Notes: generated from the sequence alone by a model not told the origin. A stretch of 64,000 nucleotides of DNA from Cytophagales bacterium UBA2561 (GCA_002340355.1 DDLX01000018.1:124001-188000), one strand, 5' to 3'. Counted from the first letter of the stretch, positions 54,301 to 63,046 are shown. Numbers and translations: made by a program.

Positions 54301-54431
54301 ACGATAATTATGGTGAAGACGGTTTGGAAGAGTTAGAGGAATTAATAGAAGTCTCTGATTTTCAGAAATTTAAATCAGAAATTAAATCACTTCAAATTGA
54401 ATTAGAAAAAGATGTTGAAAGCTTTGAATAA
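51372..54431 (+). CDS. Giant multi-pass membrane protein with TPR tail
   Basis: A 1019-residue protein. The first 410 residues contain about ten to twelve hydrophobic segments (LYFLVLGLFLSTMGWYGYAW, ILLTLILGIWGFK, GAVFVIAIFIIGALVFRTYY). The remaining 600 residues are helical TPR-like repeats (YYQSALASEYRNHKANYSMA, LEKAL-type helices, NLALLYNRLNLPDSAFIYFD). The function is unknown. Membrane-TPR proteins of this type often organise protein complexes at the inner membrane. The VWA gene upstream may be functionally linked. Confidence 0.8.
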   Translation: MNKLIFWNTWRPTEQLLYFLVLGLFLSTMGWYGYAWLTGSNDVIQTVIESKIHNEKVILNNIDYQGFKIPMDASMYYLTHYFRGGNITINLTANTLYSFFLAVSFVILLTVSTFLSRTWYIVFTALFVLYLVNINFELLNIWGKNDKTFLVICLGSYLPISYILHSFENQISIFFRFLIFTVITSILGFLVFQFAEVESPMMFFNGFGLMIPLLLVTLFIAINSFEIVHGIFYLVTEASNDSSQNTTFHFLVIIAIYLLNLVYVFMYNMQSWDWGILYFSPFFLILLTLILGIWGFKKREVLYQNITEFAPYGALFYLAMSIMTIATCAYAFGTANDALIEVFEDVITFTHLGFGIGFTAFILVNFYDYLNQNKKAHRVVYLPHRTSFGAVFVIAIFIIGALVFRTYYSTYRQVKTAYYNALGDLYKVEKDTLLMQKYYQSALASEYRNHKANYSMASLRLDQKSDIDALIFFEKALLKHPTEQSYLTVAHLHDKNEEFFKSIAKLREGLQKYPKSGKLAGNLALLYNRLNLPDSAFIYFDLARRNVTDTDEKQIIEGNFYQFWLKDKSEMPTDSILDFMNPSEDIRKLNNELVYRTKKGNISNQSLALQLLPDSVLETIDLTYFYNYGLNQAPKGDTSLLKYFYHYKTIPENQANGFDAYLELVQFFTFYNANQHLTAYQFIDRLTRYEAKTYEYYPRMLGVFLLQHQQFERAAEAFKKSYLRGNISAGMYAGLAFSELSDHTKALEMWEELTQKGDSTTKRIARQMLSVLHPDSLQNLQIENLSESTLYYYTHFQQAQIDSQKFQQILKKFKNKNLEYQLIIDRFSFLIRENRLEEASHLRQNYTIPPNLSKRQVNDFLLWDLHLAYQKSDLKRLAKMINKADFETIKSGYITLYQAVLSEKEPEKAEKLYQQALQELPFEEEVTIRLARLYNQQDTPQKAYNILLKNLENYPNYHYYPPKLLQNYIIQCIQMGYDNYGEDGLEELEELIEVSDFQKFKSEIKSLQIELEKDVESFE

Positions 54432-54851
54432 ACTCTTAAAATTGTTTCCTTACTTCTTATTCATAAAGTAAATAACCTATCTTTATTTACACTCAATTTT
54501 TAAAAAGCTTTTGTTCCTATCAAGAAAATTGATATGCCTATCAAAAAATATCATAGCTAAAATCACTTGTAAATTTCGATTTTTTTTCATTATTTCGGGA
54601 ACAGCAGATTAAAAATAATTATTCAGAAAACGATAACTATTTTGTTAAGTTTTCGTAGAAACTAATCAAGCAACTTAAAAAAGTACAATTTTAGTTACTA
54701 AACAATCTGCTATCCTTTCTAAAGCTAATTTGACGTGATTCTAAACATACTTTTAAAGCATTTTTTCCAAATAAGCCAATAAACAAGATACTTTTGATTA
54801 AACAAATTCATAAAATTTAAAACAAGAAATATCAGAAGAAACTTGAAAAAA

Positions 54852-54892
54852 TTTGGAATTTGTTTAATCTCTAATTAGATTTGTTTAAACAA
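54852..54892 (+). promoter_or_regulatory. Promoter with palindromic operator-like site of the ECF sigma gene
   Basis: TTTG (54852-54855), 20 bases, then TAGATTTG (54876-54883). A perfect 12-base palindrome TTGTTTAAACAA (54881-54892) overlaps the -7 box and the probable start site, so it could be an operator. The 475-base gap before the gene holds nothing else I can support. Confidence 0.7.
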
Positions 54893-54906
54893 AACATAAA
54901 CATGCC

Positions 54907-55416
54907 ATGACAAAGACAGAATTTAGTGCCCACTTGGATGATGTATCCGCCTCCTTAAAGCCGTTTGCCTTGAAATTGACCAAGGATAACGAGGAAGCCA
55001 ATGACTTGTTACAAGAAACCATGTTAAAAGCCTATACTAACCGCGAAAAATTCGCTAAAGGGACGAATTTGAAGGCTTGGTTATATACAATTATGAAAAA
55101 TACGTTCATTACCAATTATCAACGAATGGTGCGACGTAATACTTTCATTGACACAACGGACAATTTGCATTATATCAATTCATCAAATAACACAATTTAC
55201 AATTTGGCATTCTCCAGTTTTGCGATGGATGACATTGAGGATGCGATTGATGATTTGGATGATGTTTATCGGACTCCGTTTATGATGCACTTTCGAGGTT
55301 TTAAATACCATGAAATTGCCGACCGTCTCCAAATCCCTATTGGAACAGTTAAGAATCGTATTCACATTGCTCGTAAAGGGTTAAAAGCCAAATTGAAAGT
55401 TTATGCTAAGAACTAA
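54907..55416 (+). CDS. ECF-type RNA polymerase sigma factor
   Basis: A 169-residue sigma-70 family protein: region 2 DNEEANDLLQETMLKAYTNR and LKAWLYTIMKNTFITNYQR, region 4 LDDVYRTPFMMHFRGFKYHE and IADRLQIPIGTVKNRIHIAR. Lacks region 1/3, so it is an ECF type. It has a good promoter, and no anti-sigma gene is adjacent, which is like the conserved Bacteroidota ECF factor that is controlled by other means (inference). Confidence 0.93.
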   Translation: MTKTEFSAHLDDVSASLKPFALKLTKDNEEANDLLQETMLKAYTNREKFAKGTNLKAWLYTIMKNTFITNYQRMVRRNTFIDTTDNLHYINSSNNTIYNLAFSSFAMDDIEDAIDDLDDVYRTPFMMHFRGFKYHEIADRLQIPIGTVKNRIHIARKGLKAKLKVYAKN

Positions 55417-55440
55417 GCAACATAGTACTCCTTTCTGATA

Positions 55441-55496
55441 ACTCTCCTATAAAGATTTAGGCAATAATTATTCACTAAATCTTATTTTAGGAGAGT
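55441..55496. terminator. Long hairpin between the ECF sigma and peptidase genes
   Basis: ACTCTCC(TATAA)AGATTTAG (55441-55460) pairs with CTAAATCT(TATTTTA)GGAGAGT (55475-55496), between convergent genes. It probably ends both. Confidence 0.75.
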
Positions 55497-55530
55497 TTCA
55501 TTTTAAGTTTCCTTCCTACTATTTCATATT

Positions 55531-56931
55531 TTAATCATGTGGAATTTCCACAATTAGTGGAACGATAAACCCTGTTCCTGCCTTCACACTCCGAGCTGCT
55601 CGAAATCCAATTTTATCGGTTTTGTATTTGATATAAGGAGAAATATTTTCCTTACCTATTGCCTCGTGAAGTCGAGTTTTAATGTCTCCTTTAATACTTT
55701 CCATTTTTTTAGTAATTGTCTTAATATCAAGAGCTTTCTCAGAATATAGCACACAAATAAAATCCGATCCTTTCGTATCATCCAATTGAACAAAATGTTC
55801 TTCGCTTGGGAAAGCAACTGTTCCTTCGGAATAGCTCAAAAGTGGACTCATCCCATTCGAGAAAGGAAATAATTGAGCGCAAGCCCCTGTCAAATCTGTG
55901 CCAATAGCATACATATAAATCGGCTCTTTATGAGAAATAAAAAATTGAAAAGCTGTTCCCGTGTAGTAAGTCTCATTCATACGGTACACCTCTCCTTCCA
56001 AGTGGGCTTCCATTGTTTCCTCATCCGATTTTTTGAAGGAAACTTCTCCAAAAAAAGACACATTTGGAGCATTGGGATTTACTCGAAAATCAACTGCTTC
56101 GTAGGCTTCCATACAGTTTGTAGCAAAATCCGAATAGCGTACCCATGTGAAGCCATTTCGTCCCCAATTTTTCCCCCAACTATTCATTAAATAAACTGCA
56201 CCACCATATTTAGTATCATCATAACCGATGACCGTCATGGCGTGATACCCTTTACTTTCATCGTAGCCATGTGCAGGATTCCAAACATCTTCTGCTTCTT
56301 CAAAAGAAGCAAAACAACGCATCGAAATAATAACGGGCTTTCCTTCAGCAATAGCTTTTTTAATCGGCTGAATAACCGTATTTTGGGTCGTATTTCCTGT
56401 TCGCATAAAAAGCCGTTTGTAATCTTGAATAGTATAAGCTTTGGCTTTTTTGATGTCAGTAGAAGTAACTTTACGAGTACACTCATAACCAAAATCCCGA
56501 AACGGAACACAGCCCTTTTTTTTCAACAAATCCAAGGCATCAGTGATATAAACCCCATAACTACAATCCTCTGTCAAGCGAATTTGATTGTAGACATAGG
56601 AAGGAGAAAAGGCTAATTCTGCCGCTGATTTATCTATATCTTGGCGTTGTGCTAACAAAATCGTTCGAGCGGCATAAGCACTTGCCCAAGCAGTACACGT
56701 TCCATGAACTCCTTGATTTTTAGGAGGTGGTGCATATCTTTTGAGCGATGCTGAAGAAGGTAAACCTCCTCCGCGCATCAAAGGAGCAGTCAAAGGCACT
56801 TCTTCGTAACGAATCGAATCATAATTACAACCTGTACCGTATTGATTTTGTAAATCATTCTGGGCAAATCCGTTAGAAAATATCCCAAAAATACCTATTA
56901 AGATAATTAGCTGAAATGATGTTGTTTGCAT
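55531..56931 (-). CDS. Papain-like (C1) cysteine peptidase, exported
   Basis: I favour ATG 56931 (466 residues), which opens a signal peptide (QLIILIGIFGIFSNGFAQ); an upstream ATG at 57000 is less likely. Active site NQGVHGTCTAWASAYAA has the oxyanion Gln and nucleophile Cys, KGYHAMTVIGYDD the His, and YLMNSWGKNWG the Asn. The C-terminal 170 residues are an unassigned beta-rich domain. It is a secreted or periplasmic protease. Confidence 0.9.
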   Translation of the reverse strand: MQTTSFQLIILIGIFGIFSNGFAQNDLQNQYGTGCNYDSIRYEEVPLTAPLMRGGGLPSSASLKRYAPPPKNQGVHGTCTAWASAYAARTILLAQRQDIDKSAAELAFSPSYVYNQIRLTEDCSYGVYITDALDLLKKKGCVPFRDFGYECTRKVTSTDIKKAKAYTIQDYKRLFMRTGNTTQNTVIQPIKKAIAEGKPVIISMRCFASFEEAEDVWNPAHGYDESKGYHAMTVIGYDDTKYGGAVYLMNSWGKNWGRNGFTWVRYSDFATNCMEAYEAVDFRVNPNAPNVSFFGEVSFKKSDEETMEAHLEGEVYRMNETYYTGTAFQFFISHKEPIYMYAIGTDLTGACAQLFPFSNGMSPLLSYSEGTVAFPSEEHFVQLDDTKGSDFICVLYSEKALDIKTITKKMESIKGDIKTRLHEAIGKENISPYIKYKTDKIGFRAARSVKAGTGFIVPLIVEIPHD

Positions 56932-57151
56932 ATTGTAATTCATTTGAAGACTTAAAAATTTTAGATGTAATTTTTTCATAAGGAACGTATAAAAATCCAT
57001 TTTTTATAGGGTTTCCATACCATTTTTTTATTTGATTGTAAATCAATGGGTTGTTATCATAAAAGTGTTTAATTTCAATGGAATATATCCGATAGAAAAA
57101 AACAGGCTAACATTATTAGTCTTAATACTATTGTCGTGGAAAAATGATGAG

Positions 57152-57202
57152 CTTTATCCTGATTTTTCACAGTAGTAATTTTGAATATACATCAGGATAA
57201 AG
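57152..57202. terminator. Long-loop hairpin after the YrdC-family gene
   Basis: CTTTATCCTGAT (57152-57163) pairs perfectly with ATCAGGATAAAG (57191-57202). On the minus strand a T-stretch lies a few bases beyond, so it may end the 57.3-57.9 kb gene. It lies in a 370-base gap (56932-57301) with nothing else evident. Confidence 0.5.
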
Positions 57203-57301
57203 TCTAACAGGGAAATAATGGAGATGAACTTTTTATTAAAATACGTAATTTTTTTAATTATTTTTGGTAAGGTGTAGTTAATATTGTCAATACCTGATTT
57301 C

Positions 57302-57937
57302 TTAATAAAAATCGCTTACCTGTCCCGCACCTTCTCGTACAACTTCAAATTGATCATCTTCGCAAATAATCACAGAAGAGGCAACATATCCTCCAAATCC
57401 ACCATCAATTATCATATCTACTTCTCGTTCATAACGCTCATAAATTAGTGAAGGATCAGTCATATATTCAGCAATGTCATCGTACTGATCTTTAACAGAA
57501 GTAGTTAAAATAGGATTGCCTAATTCTTGAACAATATGACGTGGAATATGATGGTCAGGCACACGAATACCAACCTGCTTTTTAGTTGTCCCCATAATTT
57601 TAGGGACATTACGATTTGACCTAAGAATAAAAGTATAAGCCCCTGGCAAATGTTTTTTCATCATTCGAAACGTTGTATTTCCAATAGCTGAAGGCATTGC
57701 ATACTGACTTAAATTGCTGAGATCATGGCAGATAAAAGAAAGGTGCATTTTATTGGGTTTCACACCTTTAATTCGGCAAATACGCTCAATGCCTTTTTTG
57801 CTATACAAATCACAACCTAAGCCATAAACCGTATCAGTAGGATAAATAATTACGCCACCTTTGCGAAGACAATTTACCACTTTCTGGATATGACGAGCAG
57901 GTGGGTTATCGGGATGGATGCGGATATATTCTGCCAT
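57302..57937 (-). CDS. YrdC/Sua5-family threonylcarbamoyl-AMP synthase
   Basis: A 211-residue protein of the YrdC/YciO/Sua5 fold: VIIYPTDTVYGLGCDLY and RICRIKGVKPNKMHLSFIC in the ATP/threonine-binding face, VGIRVPDH, and a C-terminal VREGAGQVS. Makes L-threonylcarbamoyl-AMP for the t6A37 modification of tRNAs reading ANN codons, or a YciO-like variant of it. It lacks the extra Sua5 C-terminal domain. Confidence 0.9.
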   Translation of the reverse strand: MAEYIRIHPDNPPARHIQKVVNCLRKGGVIIYPTDTVYGLGCDLYSKKGIERICRIKGVKPNKMHLSFICHDLSNLSQYAMPSAIGNTTFRMMKKHLPGAYTFILRSNRNVPKIMGTTKKQVGIRVPDHHIPRHIVQELGNPILTTSVKDQYDDIAEYMTDPSLIYERYEREVDMIIDGGFGGYVASSVIICEDDQFEVVREGAGQVSDFY

Positions 57938-58022
57938 TTTATCTTGGAGTCAATAAGGTATAAAAATCGAATTGGATTTAAACAAGAAACAAAGATACAC
58001 ATTTTACTACAAACGAAAACAT

Positions 58023-58052
58023 AAAAAAATCCATACTTGAAGTACGGATTTT
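58023..58052 (-). terminator. Terminator of the dicluster ferredoxin gene
   Basis: AAAAATCC and GGATTTTT (with TACTT/AGTA inside) form a hairpin. On the minus strand it is followed by a T-run, just after the ferredoxin stop. Confidence 0.8.
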
Positions 58053-58102
58053 TAAAATACCAGAAACGAATGCTTTCTCAAGCAAATTGGAAAAAATAAT
58101 GC

Positions 58103-58453
58103 TTACGCTTCAGCATGTAGCCATTCTTGACGGTCAGTCAAGGTTTCTTCACTTTCAACACGGTCAGGGTCAGGTACACAACAATCCACAGGACAAACTG
58201 CTGCACACTGAGGTTCTTCATGAAACCCAACACATTCGGTACATTTTCCAGGAATAATATAATAAAACTCATCTGAAATAGGTTCTTGCTCTTCAGCAGC
58301 ATCTGTAGCATTTCCGTCCTTATTAACAGTGCCTACTAACGCAGTTCCTTCTCCCCATGTCCACTCAATACCTCCTTCATAAATGGCGGTATTTGGGCAT
58401 TCTGGTTCGCAAGCTCCACAGTTAATGCACTCATCTGTTATCATGATTGCCAT
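58103..58453 (-). CDS. 4Fe-4S dicluster ferredoxin
   Basis: A 116-residue ferredoxin. First cluster CINCGACEPECPN, second CTECVGFHEEPQCAAVCPVD, with an insertion between them and an acidic C-terminal half. This is a common Bacteroidota low-potential carrier. A 375-base gap follows, with no gene support except a possible 17-residue peptide before the next gene. Confidence 0.9.
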   Translation of the reverse strand: MAIMITDECINCGACEPECPNTAIYEGGIEWTWGEGTALVGTVNKDGNATDAAEEQEPISDEFYYIIPGKCTECVGFHEEPQCAAVCPVDCCVPDPDRVESEETLTDRQEWLHAEA

Positions 58454-58828
58454 TACGCCTTTCTATTTAGTTCGTTAAACAATAGTTACTTTTTGGCTAA
58501 CAAAAGGATAAACGTTTGTGTTCTGTCCTTTATGTTCTGATTTCATATATTGCATTATTAAAATGCAACACAAATATCGGATGCAAAATCTCGAATCTAC
58601 AAGAAAAATCCTTAAAATATTTTAAAGAAAAGGTCTTTATCCTATATTCCCTAGAATTTATGCCATTCATTTATACTAATTCAAATAGTAATAAGAATAA
58701 ATCAATTATTAGGATTACTTCAAAAACAGAACGTATGGAGAAGAAAAAGATATTTTTAGGAGCAAAGCCTAAAAGCTCAAGTTTATAAATATCAAAACTA
58801 TTTTTTTTATTAATTACAAACATAGTTA

Positions 58829-59959
58829 ATGATAGAAAAACATATTAAAGTATTAGACGATATTCGAAATGGAAATATAAATATTGACGAATTTGCTTAT
58901 CAAGAAGGGACGGATTCAAATGGTTTTTTATATGATGTAAATTCACTCAAAAGGTATCGTCTTTTAATTGCTATGCAGTATAGTCGAAAGAAATCAGATG
59001 AGTTCTTCTTAAAATATCTGATTGATTCAGAACTAAAAATGCACCGTTATGCTCCATTTCAAGGGCTATATTCTTCTATGAACTTAAATGCGTATTTATT
59101 ATCTCAGTTCAGTCGTCCAGAATATGCACTTATATTCCTCAGAGTTAAACAAGCTAATTTTGATACACATTGCGGATTTGATCTCCAATATCTTCTTAGT
59201 GCTGGAATTGAGCGAACTTATGACTATATCAATAGTCTCAAAAATGAAGATGAGGATAAGTTGTCATTCTTTGAACTTGCAGGAGCAACAAAAGAGGAAT
59301 GTTACTTTTCAGAAGCCGAAATCGAAAAATGGAAAGCCTGTTTAGATAAGTTGTACCCCGAGGAGTATAAATTTGAACATATCAAAGAGGAAATTCAATT
59401 AGCCATAGAACTCGAAGAGTATGACATATTGAAAGAGAAAGTAAATCAGTGGAGCCAATCCATCTCGACTTGGACAATAAACCAGCTTCATGATGCTTCC
59501 TACTATTTTAAATTATTAAAAGATAGTCATCTACAAATTTGGGTAAATGAGCAATTAGTAAACCATCAAAATACCGAATGGGATAAGGCTTCTCAATTGC
59601 AGACATTAGCCCAATTGTATAATAAACATGGATTTCCTATTAAGGCTTGGGAAAAAATCAATCAAGCTCATCAGTATATGATTCAAAATCAAGACTGGAA
59701 ACAAGTGGGTTTAGGTCGTTTCATTATCGAAACTACATTTGAAATTATTATAAATATTAATAATATAAATGATAAAACAGCCGTAGAAGCTTTTGAATTA
59801 GTTTCGAAAGAAATTAGAGGAGTGAAAAATCTACATTTAAGTCTATTAGAGAAAGCAGTCAAAGCAGGTCAAATCATGAATAATTCAAAGTTTGTGATGG
59901 AGATTGAACAAATTTTACATGAAGAACAACAGATAATTAATCAAATATTTGAGCAGTGA
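58829..59959 (+). CDS. Helical-repeat protein of unknown function
   Basis: A 376-residue protein not recognised. It is predicted all-helical and repeat-like (TPR/HEAT-like pairs such as IKEEIQLAIELEEYDILKEK and WEKINQAHQYMIQNQDWKQV). No signal peptide or membrane segment. Isolated by gaps of more than 370 bases on each side. Confidence 0.7.
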   Translation: MIEKHIKVLDDIRNGNINIDEFAYQEGTDSNGFLYDVNSLKRYRLLIAMQYSRKKSDEFFLKYLIDSELKMHRYAPFQGLYSSMNLNAYLLSQFSRPEYALIFLRVKQANFDTHCGFDLQYLLSAGIERTYDYINSLKNEDEDKLSFFELAGATKEECYFSEAEIEKWKACLDKLYPEEYKFEHIKEEIQLAIELEEYDILKEKVNQWSQSISTWTINQLHDASYYFKLLKDSHLQIWVNEQLVNHQNTEWDKASQLQTLAQLYNKHGFPIKAWEKINQAHQYMIQNQDWKQVGLGRFIIETTFEIIININNINDKTAVEAFELVSKEIRGVKNLHLSLLEKAVKAGQIMNNSKFVMEIEQILHEEQQIINQIFEQ

Positions 59960-60058
59960 TTTTTTGTCTCTGGAGGAGTCTTAATATGAGCGTATTTCAT
60001 TACCATTTTACATTTTTGGAACTGATGAAATCTTTACGCTAACCTTTACCTTTTTGTC

Positions 60059-60075
60059 GGCTGTGAGACACAGCC
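60059..60075. repeat. Short perfect hairpin
   Basis: GGCTGTG (60059-60065) and CACAGCC (60069-60075) form a 7 bp stem with a 3-base loop in the 447-base gap before the next gene. No T-run; role unknown. Confidence 0.4.
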
Positions 60076-60169
60076 AACGGCGATTTTAAAGTACTAAAAA
60101 TAAATCGTGATAAAGTCTAATAGTTCGTAACTCTTTTATTAATACAGTTTTCTGAAATCACAATCTACT

Positions 60170-60307
60170 GGTATTCAATGATTTCTATAGTTTAGAATTT
60201 GAAAATCCTACACTATGGAAATAAATATTAATTTATTGAAAATCAATATTTTAATCCGATAAAAGTTTAAAAATATTGAAGAGTTAGACAAAATTTACGA
60301 ATTATTG
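60170..60307. repeat. Palindromic repeat, copy C
   Basis: Central hairpin at 60185-60218 (arms CTATAGT and ACTATGG) followed by AAAATCAATATTTTA and a tail ending near ATTATTG (60307). The tail aligns closely with copy D at 62.1 kb and shares AATCAATATTTTA with copy A at 0.3 kb. No coding capacity. Confidence 0.6.
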
Positions 60308-60406
60308 TTAATTATGACACTGTGTTTATAATTTTTTAAACTTTTATCCTTTTAATTTTGTCAAAAGTGTAGGTAAAATATTTGATAGTTCTCATCCACT
60401 CAAAAA

Positions 60407-62080
60407 ATGCAAACACCCCCTGAACTTACTAAAGCTCAAGAGTCTCGTATGGCGATTGAAAAGCTTTACGTTGAGATGCGTCATATTTTTAATCGAGGAC
60501 GTTATAATCCACTTGGAGCATCTGGCTCACCATTACGGCAAGCTCTCCAAACTTTAAATCCTGAAATTTATGGCTCTATCAATGACCCCGAAAAGGTCGA
60601 AATGGACGGCTTGGTTTATGTCATTGACCGACTCCCGAAAGGCATCGAACAAACTCGGTTTATTAAACTGACTTCGGACGAAGGATTTGGAGCAGGAAAT
60701 TTCGGAGAAATCATTCCCCCCAAACGCAGAAGGAATTGCTATCGCATTGATAAAGAACAACTTTTCATTGAGGTAACAAGAGGACGAAGTGAAATTTATG
60801 ATATTCTTACCCACCTGACTTTTTTGTATAATGAAGCTGAAAAAATCAAACAAAGAGCGATTGATTACTCTGGTGAAAAAACAAGAGAATGGCTCAAACT
60901 TGAGGAAATTATAACAGGAAAAGAAACCCTAAATTCTTCTAATTTAGATAAAGGACTATCTTATATTAGTGTGATTTTGGGTAGGACATTTGGCGAAACC
61001 AAAGATATTTACTTTCGACTTCAGGAAAATGCCGAAAATAATAACGGATTGTTTCATCTGGTGTATTGGATGGGAAAAATTGCCTCTGAAGCTCGTAAGA
61101 AACCTTGTGAAATTAGTTTTTCGCCTGCCCTTAGGGAGCGTATCGGACGACATATTTATGGCGAGCGTTGGGCAAAAAATATCAAACGCCAACTCTACAA
61201 ATACCAACTTCATGAGCGTCCTATTCATATTATTAGTGCCAATTTACATAGTATCATGAACTGTTTGTATGCTTCTACTGCTTTACAAGAACACTTCAGT
61301 GATATGCCATTAATGGAACTAGCCAAAAATTTGAGCAAAGAAGAGAATGCTCATTTGCGTCAAAAAGTAAGTCAGTTTGCCAAACAAAACGGTATGATAC
61401 AACTTCAGGATACGTATGGTACCAATATTTCGGTTCAGATTTTTGATACTGCACAAATTCCTAAAAAGAGCTTACCTTCTGAAATTCAGTTTACTGATAA
61501 TGAACAACAGCCTGTCTTAATTGTCATGGATTATGCTTTTGGTGAACAGGCTTACGAAACTATGGATGAACTCCTTAAGCCTTATTCCAGTCCTAAACGT
61601 AAAATTCAAATGCCTGTAACTTCCATTTCGATTATGGGAAAAGCTGGTATTTTACAAGGTGTAAAAGGTGATATTATGATTCCAACCGCACACGTTTTCG
61701 AAGGAACAGCCGATAATTATCCTTTCGAAAATGACTTTAAACTTTCTGATTTTGAAGAGTATAAGGCTTTTGAAGGAGCAATGATTACCGTTTTGGGAAC
61801 ATCACTTCAAAATAAAGATGTATTGGCATACTTCAAAGATTCCTCATGGAGAGCCGTAGGTTTGGAGATGGAAGGCGCACATTATCAAAAGGCGATTCAA
61901 TCTGCTTCGCATATTCGGGGAAGTATTCATAAGAATGTTCGTTTACGATATGCTTATTATGCCTCTGATAATCCATTAATTACGGGTGGAACTTTGGCTT
62001 CAGGTGGTTTGGGCATGACAGGAGTTAAGCCTACTTATTTAATTACAACTAAAATATTAAATAAAATCTTTGAATCATAA
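60407..62080 (+). CDS. DUF6909-like protein with nucleosidase-like C-terminus
   Basis: A 557-residue protein of a Bacteroidota-restricted family I recall as DUF6909. The N-terminal half (RHIFNRGRYNPLGASGSPLR, DGLVYVIDRLPKGI) is not assigned to an activity. The C-terminal 150 residues resemble the nucleoside phosphorylase/nucleosidase fold at motif level (VGLEMEGAHYQKAI, YYASDNPLITGGTLASGG). Enzymatic function is unproven. Confidence 0.8.
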   Translation: MQTPPELTKAQESRMAIEKLYVEMRHIFNRGRYNPLGASGSPLRQALQTLNPEIYGSINDPEKVEMDGLVYVIDRLPKGIEQTRFIKLTSDEGFGAGNFGEIIPPKRRRNCYRIDKEQLFIEVTRGRSEIYDILTHLTFLYNEAEKIKQRAIDYSGEKTREWLKLEEIITGKETLNSSNLDKGLSYISVILGRTFGETKDIYFRLQENAENNNGLFHLVYWMGKIASEARKKPCEISFSPALRERIGRHIYGERWAKNIKRQLYKYQLHERPIHIISANLHSIMNCLYASTALQEHFSDMPLMELAKNLSKEENAHLRQKVSQFAKQNGMIQLQDTYGTNISVQIFDTAQIPKKSLPSEIQFTDNEQQPVLIVMDYAFGEQAYETMDELLKPYSSPKRKIQMPVTSISIMGKAGILQGVKGDIMIPTAHVFEGTADNYPFENDFKLSDFEEYKAFEGAMITVLGTSLQNKDVLAYFKDSSWRAVGLEMEGAHYQKAIQSASHIRGSIHKNVRLRYAYYASDNPLITGGTLASGGLGMTGVKPTYLITTKILNKIFES

Positions 62081-62099
62081 TATTAAATATTATAGCTTA

Positions 62100-62235
62100 T
62101 TAGTCAATCATTTCCATAACATGGATTTACAAACCTTACGTTATGGAAATGACATTAACTTATTAAAAATCAATATTTTTAACTCTCTAAAAATTTTAAA
62201 TTCTTGAAGAATTAGGCAAAACTTATGGAATATTG
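62100..62235. repeat. Palindromic repeat, copy D
   Basis: Central hairpin at 62114-62146 (arms CCATAAC and GTTATGG) followed by AAAATCAATATTTTT and a tail resembling that of copy C (TTGAAGAATTAGGCAAAA). It occupies most of the gap between the DUF6909-like gene and clpP. Confidence 0.6.
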
Positions 62236-62295
62236 ATTTAACTAAATTTCAGTTTAATTATCAATTAATTATACTAAAAAATATTCACCTATTAC

Positions 62296-62970
62296 TTATC
62301 CCCTTCGAGCAAAAACTTCATCAATCAAACCGTAATCTTTGGCTTCAGTAGAAGTCATCCAATGGTCACGGTCAGCATCATTCCAAATCTCTTCATAAGA
62401 TTTACCACTATGTTCGGCTAAAATTTCGTACAATTCTTTCTTCAGAGTTTGAATTTCACGATGCGTAATTTCAATATCTGAAGCTTGTCCTTGTGCGCCA
62501 CCCATTGGCTGATGAATCATGATTCGAGAATGTTTCAAACTAGCTCGTTTTTTAGGTGCGCCTGCTGCCAATAAAACAGCCCCCATTGAAGCGGCTAAAC
62601 CTGTACAAATCGTATTTACATCAGGATTCACATATTGCATTGTGTCATAAATCCCTAAACCTGCATACACCGACCCACCAGGGCTATTGATATACATCAA
62701 GATGTCTTTATTGCTATCTACTGACTCCAAAAATAACATTTGTGCGACAATGATATTGGCAACATAATCATCAATTGCTAAACCCAGAAAAATAATTCTG
62801 TCCATCATCAAACGAGAAAAAACGTCAATCTCTCGAAAGTTAGTAGGACGCTCTTCGATAACAGAACGAGTTAAGTTTTCTACGTTACCAATGTAGTTAT
62901 CCATTCGCATACTGCTAATACCATGATCATACATGGCATACTTACGAAATTCATCTCCTAATTTATTCAT
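62296..62970 (-). CDS. clpP: ATP-dependent Clp protease proteolytic subunit
   Basis: Forms the double-ring serine protease chamber used with ClpX/ClpA. The 224-residue protein has nucleophile Ser in GLAASMGAVLLAAG, His in IMIHQPMGGAQGQASD, Asp in the NDADRDHW segment, and the handle helix (EITHREIQTLKKELYEILAE). The usual partner clpX gene is not adjacent on this side. Confidence 0.96.
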   Translation of the reverse strand: MNKLGDEFRKYAMYDHGISSMRMDNYIGNVENLTRSVIEERPTNFREIDVFSRLMMDRIIFLGLAIDDYVANIIVAQMLFLESVDSNKDILMYINSPGGSVYAGLGIYDTMQYVNPDVNTICTGLAASMGAVLLAAGAPKKRASLKHSRIMIHQPMGGAQGQASDIEITHREIQTLKKELYEILAEHSGKSYEEIWNDADRDHWMTSTEAKDYGLIDEVFARRG

Positions 62971-63046
62971 AATTTATTGAAGTTAGATAAAAAAATCTTT
63001 TGCTTACTTCTTTTTTGCCAAATATTACACCGAAATTAATGCGCTG

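Noticed and set aside
58516..58788. 90-codon frame before the helical-repeat gene, or the 17-residue peptide at its end
   Set aside because: No promoter, no recognisable family, and composition like untranslated AT-rich DNA. The short peptide cannot be judged without expression data.
57196..60126. Shared GATAAAGTCTAAyAG at 57196 and 60112 as a further repeat
   Set aside because: Only about 14 bases match and the flanks differ, so chance cannot be excluded in AT-rich DNA.
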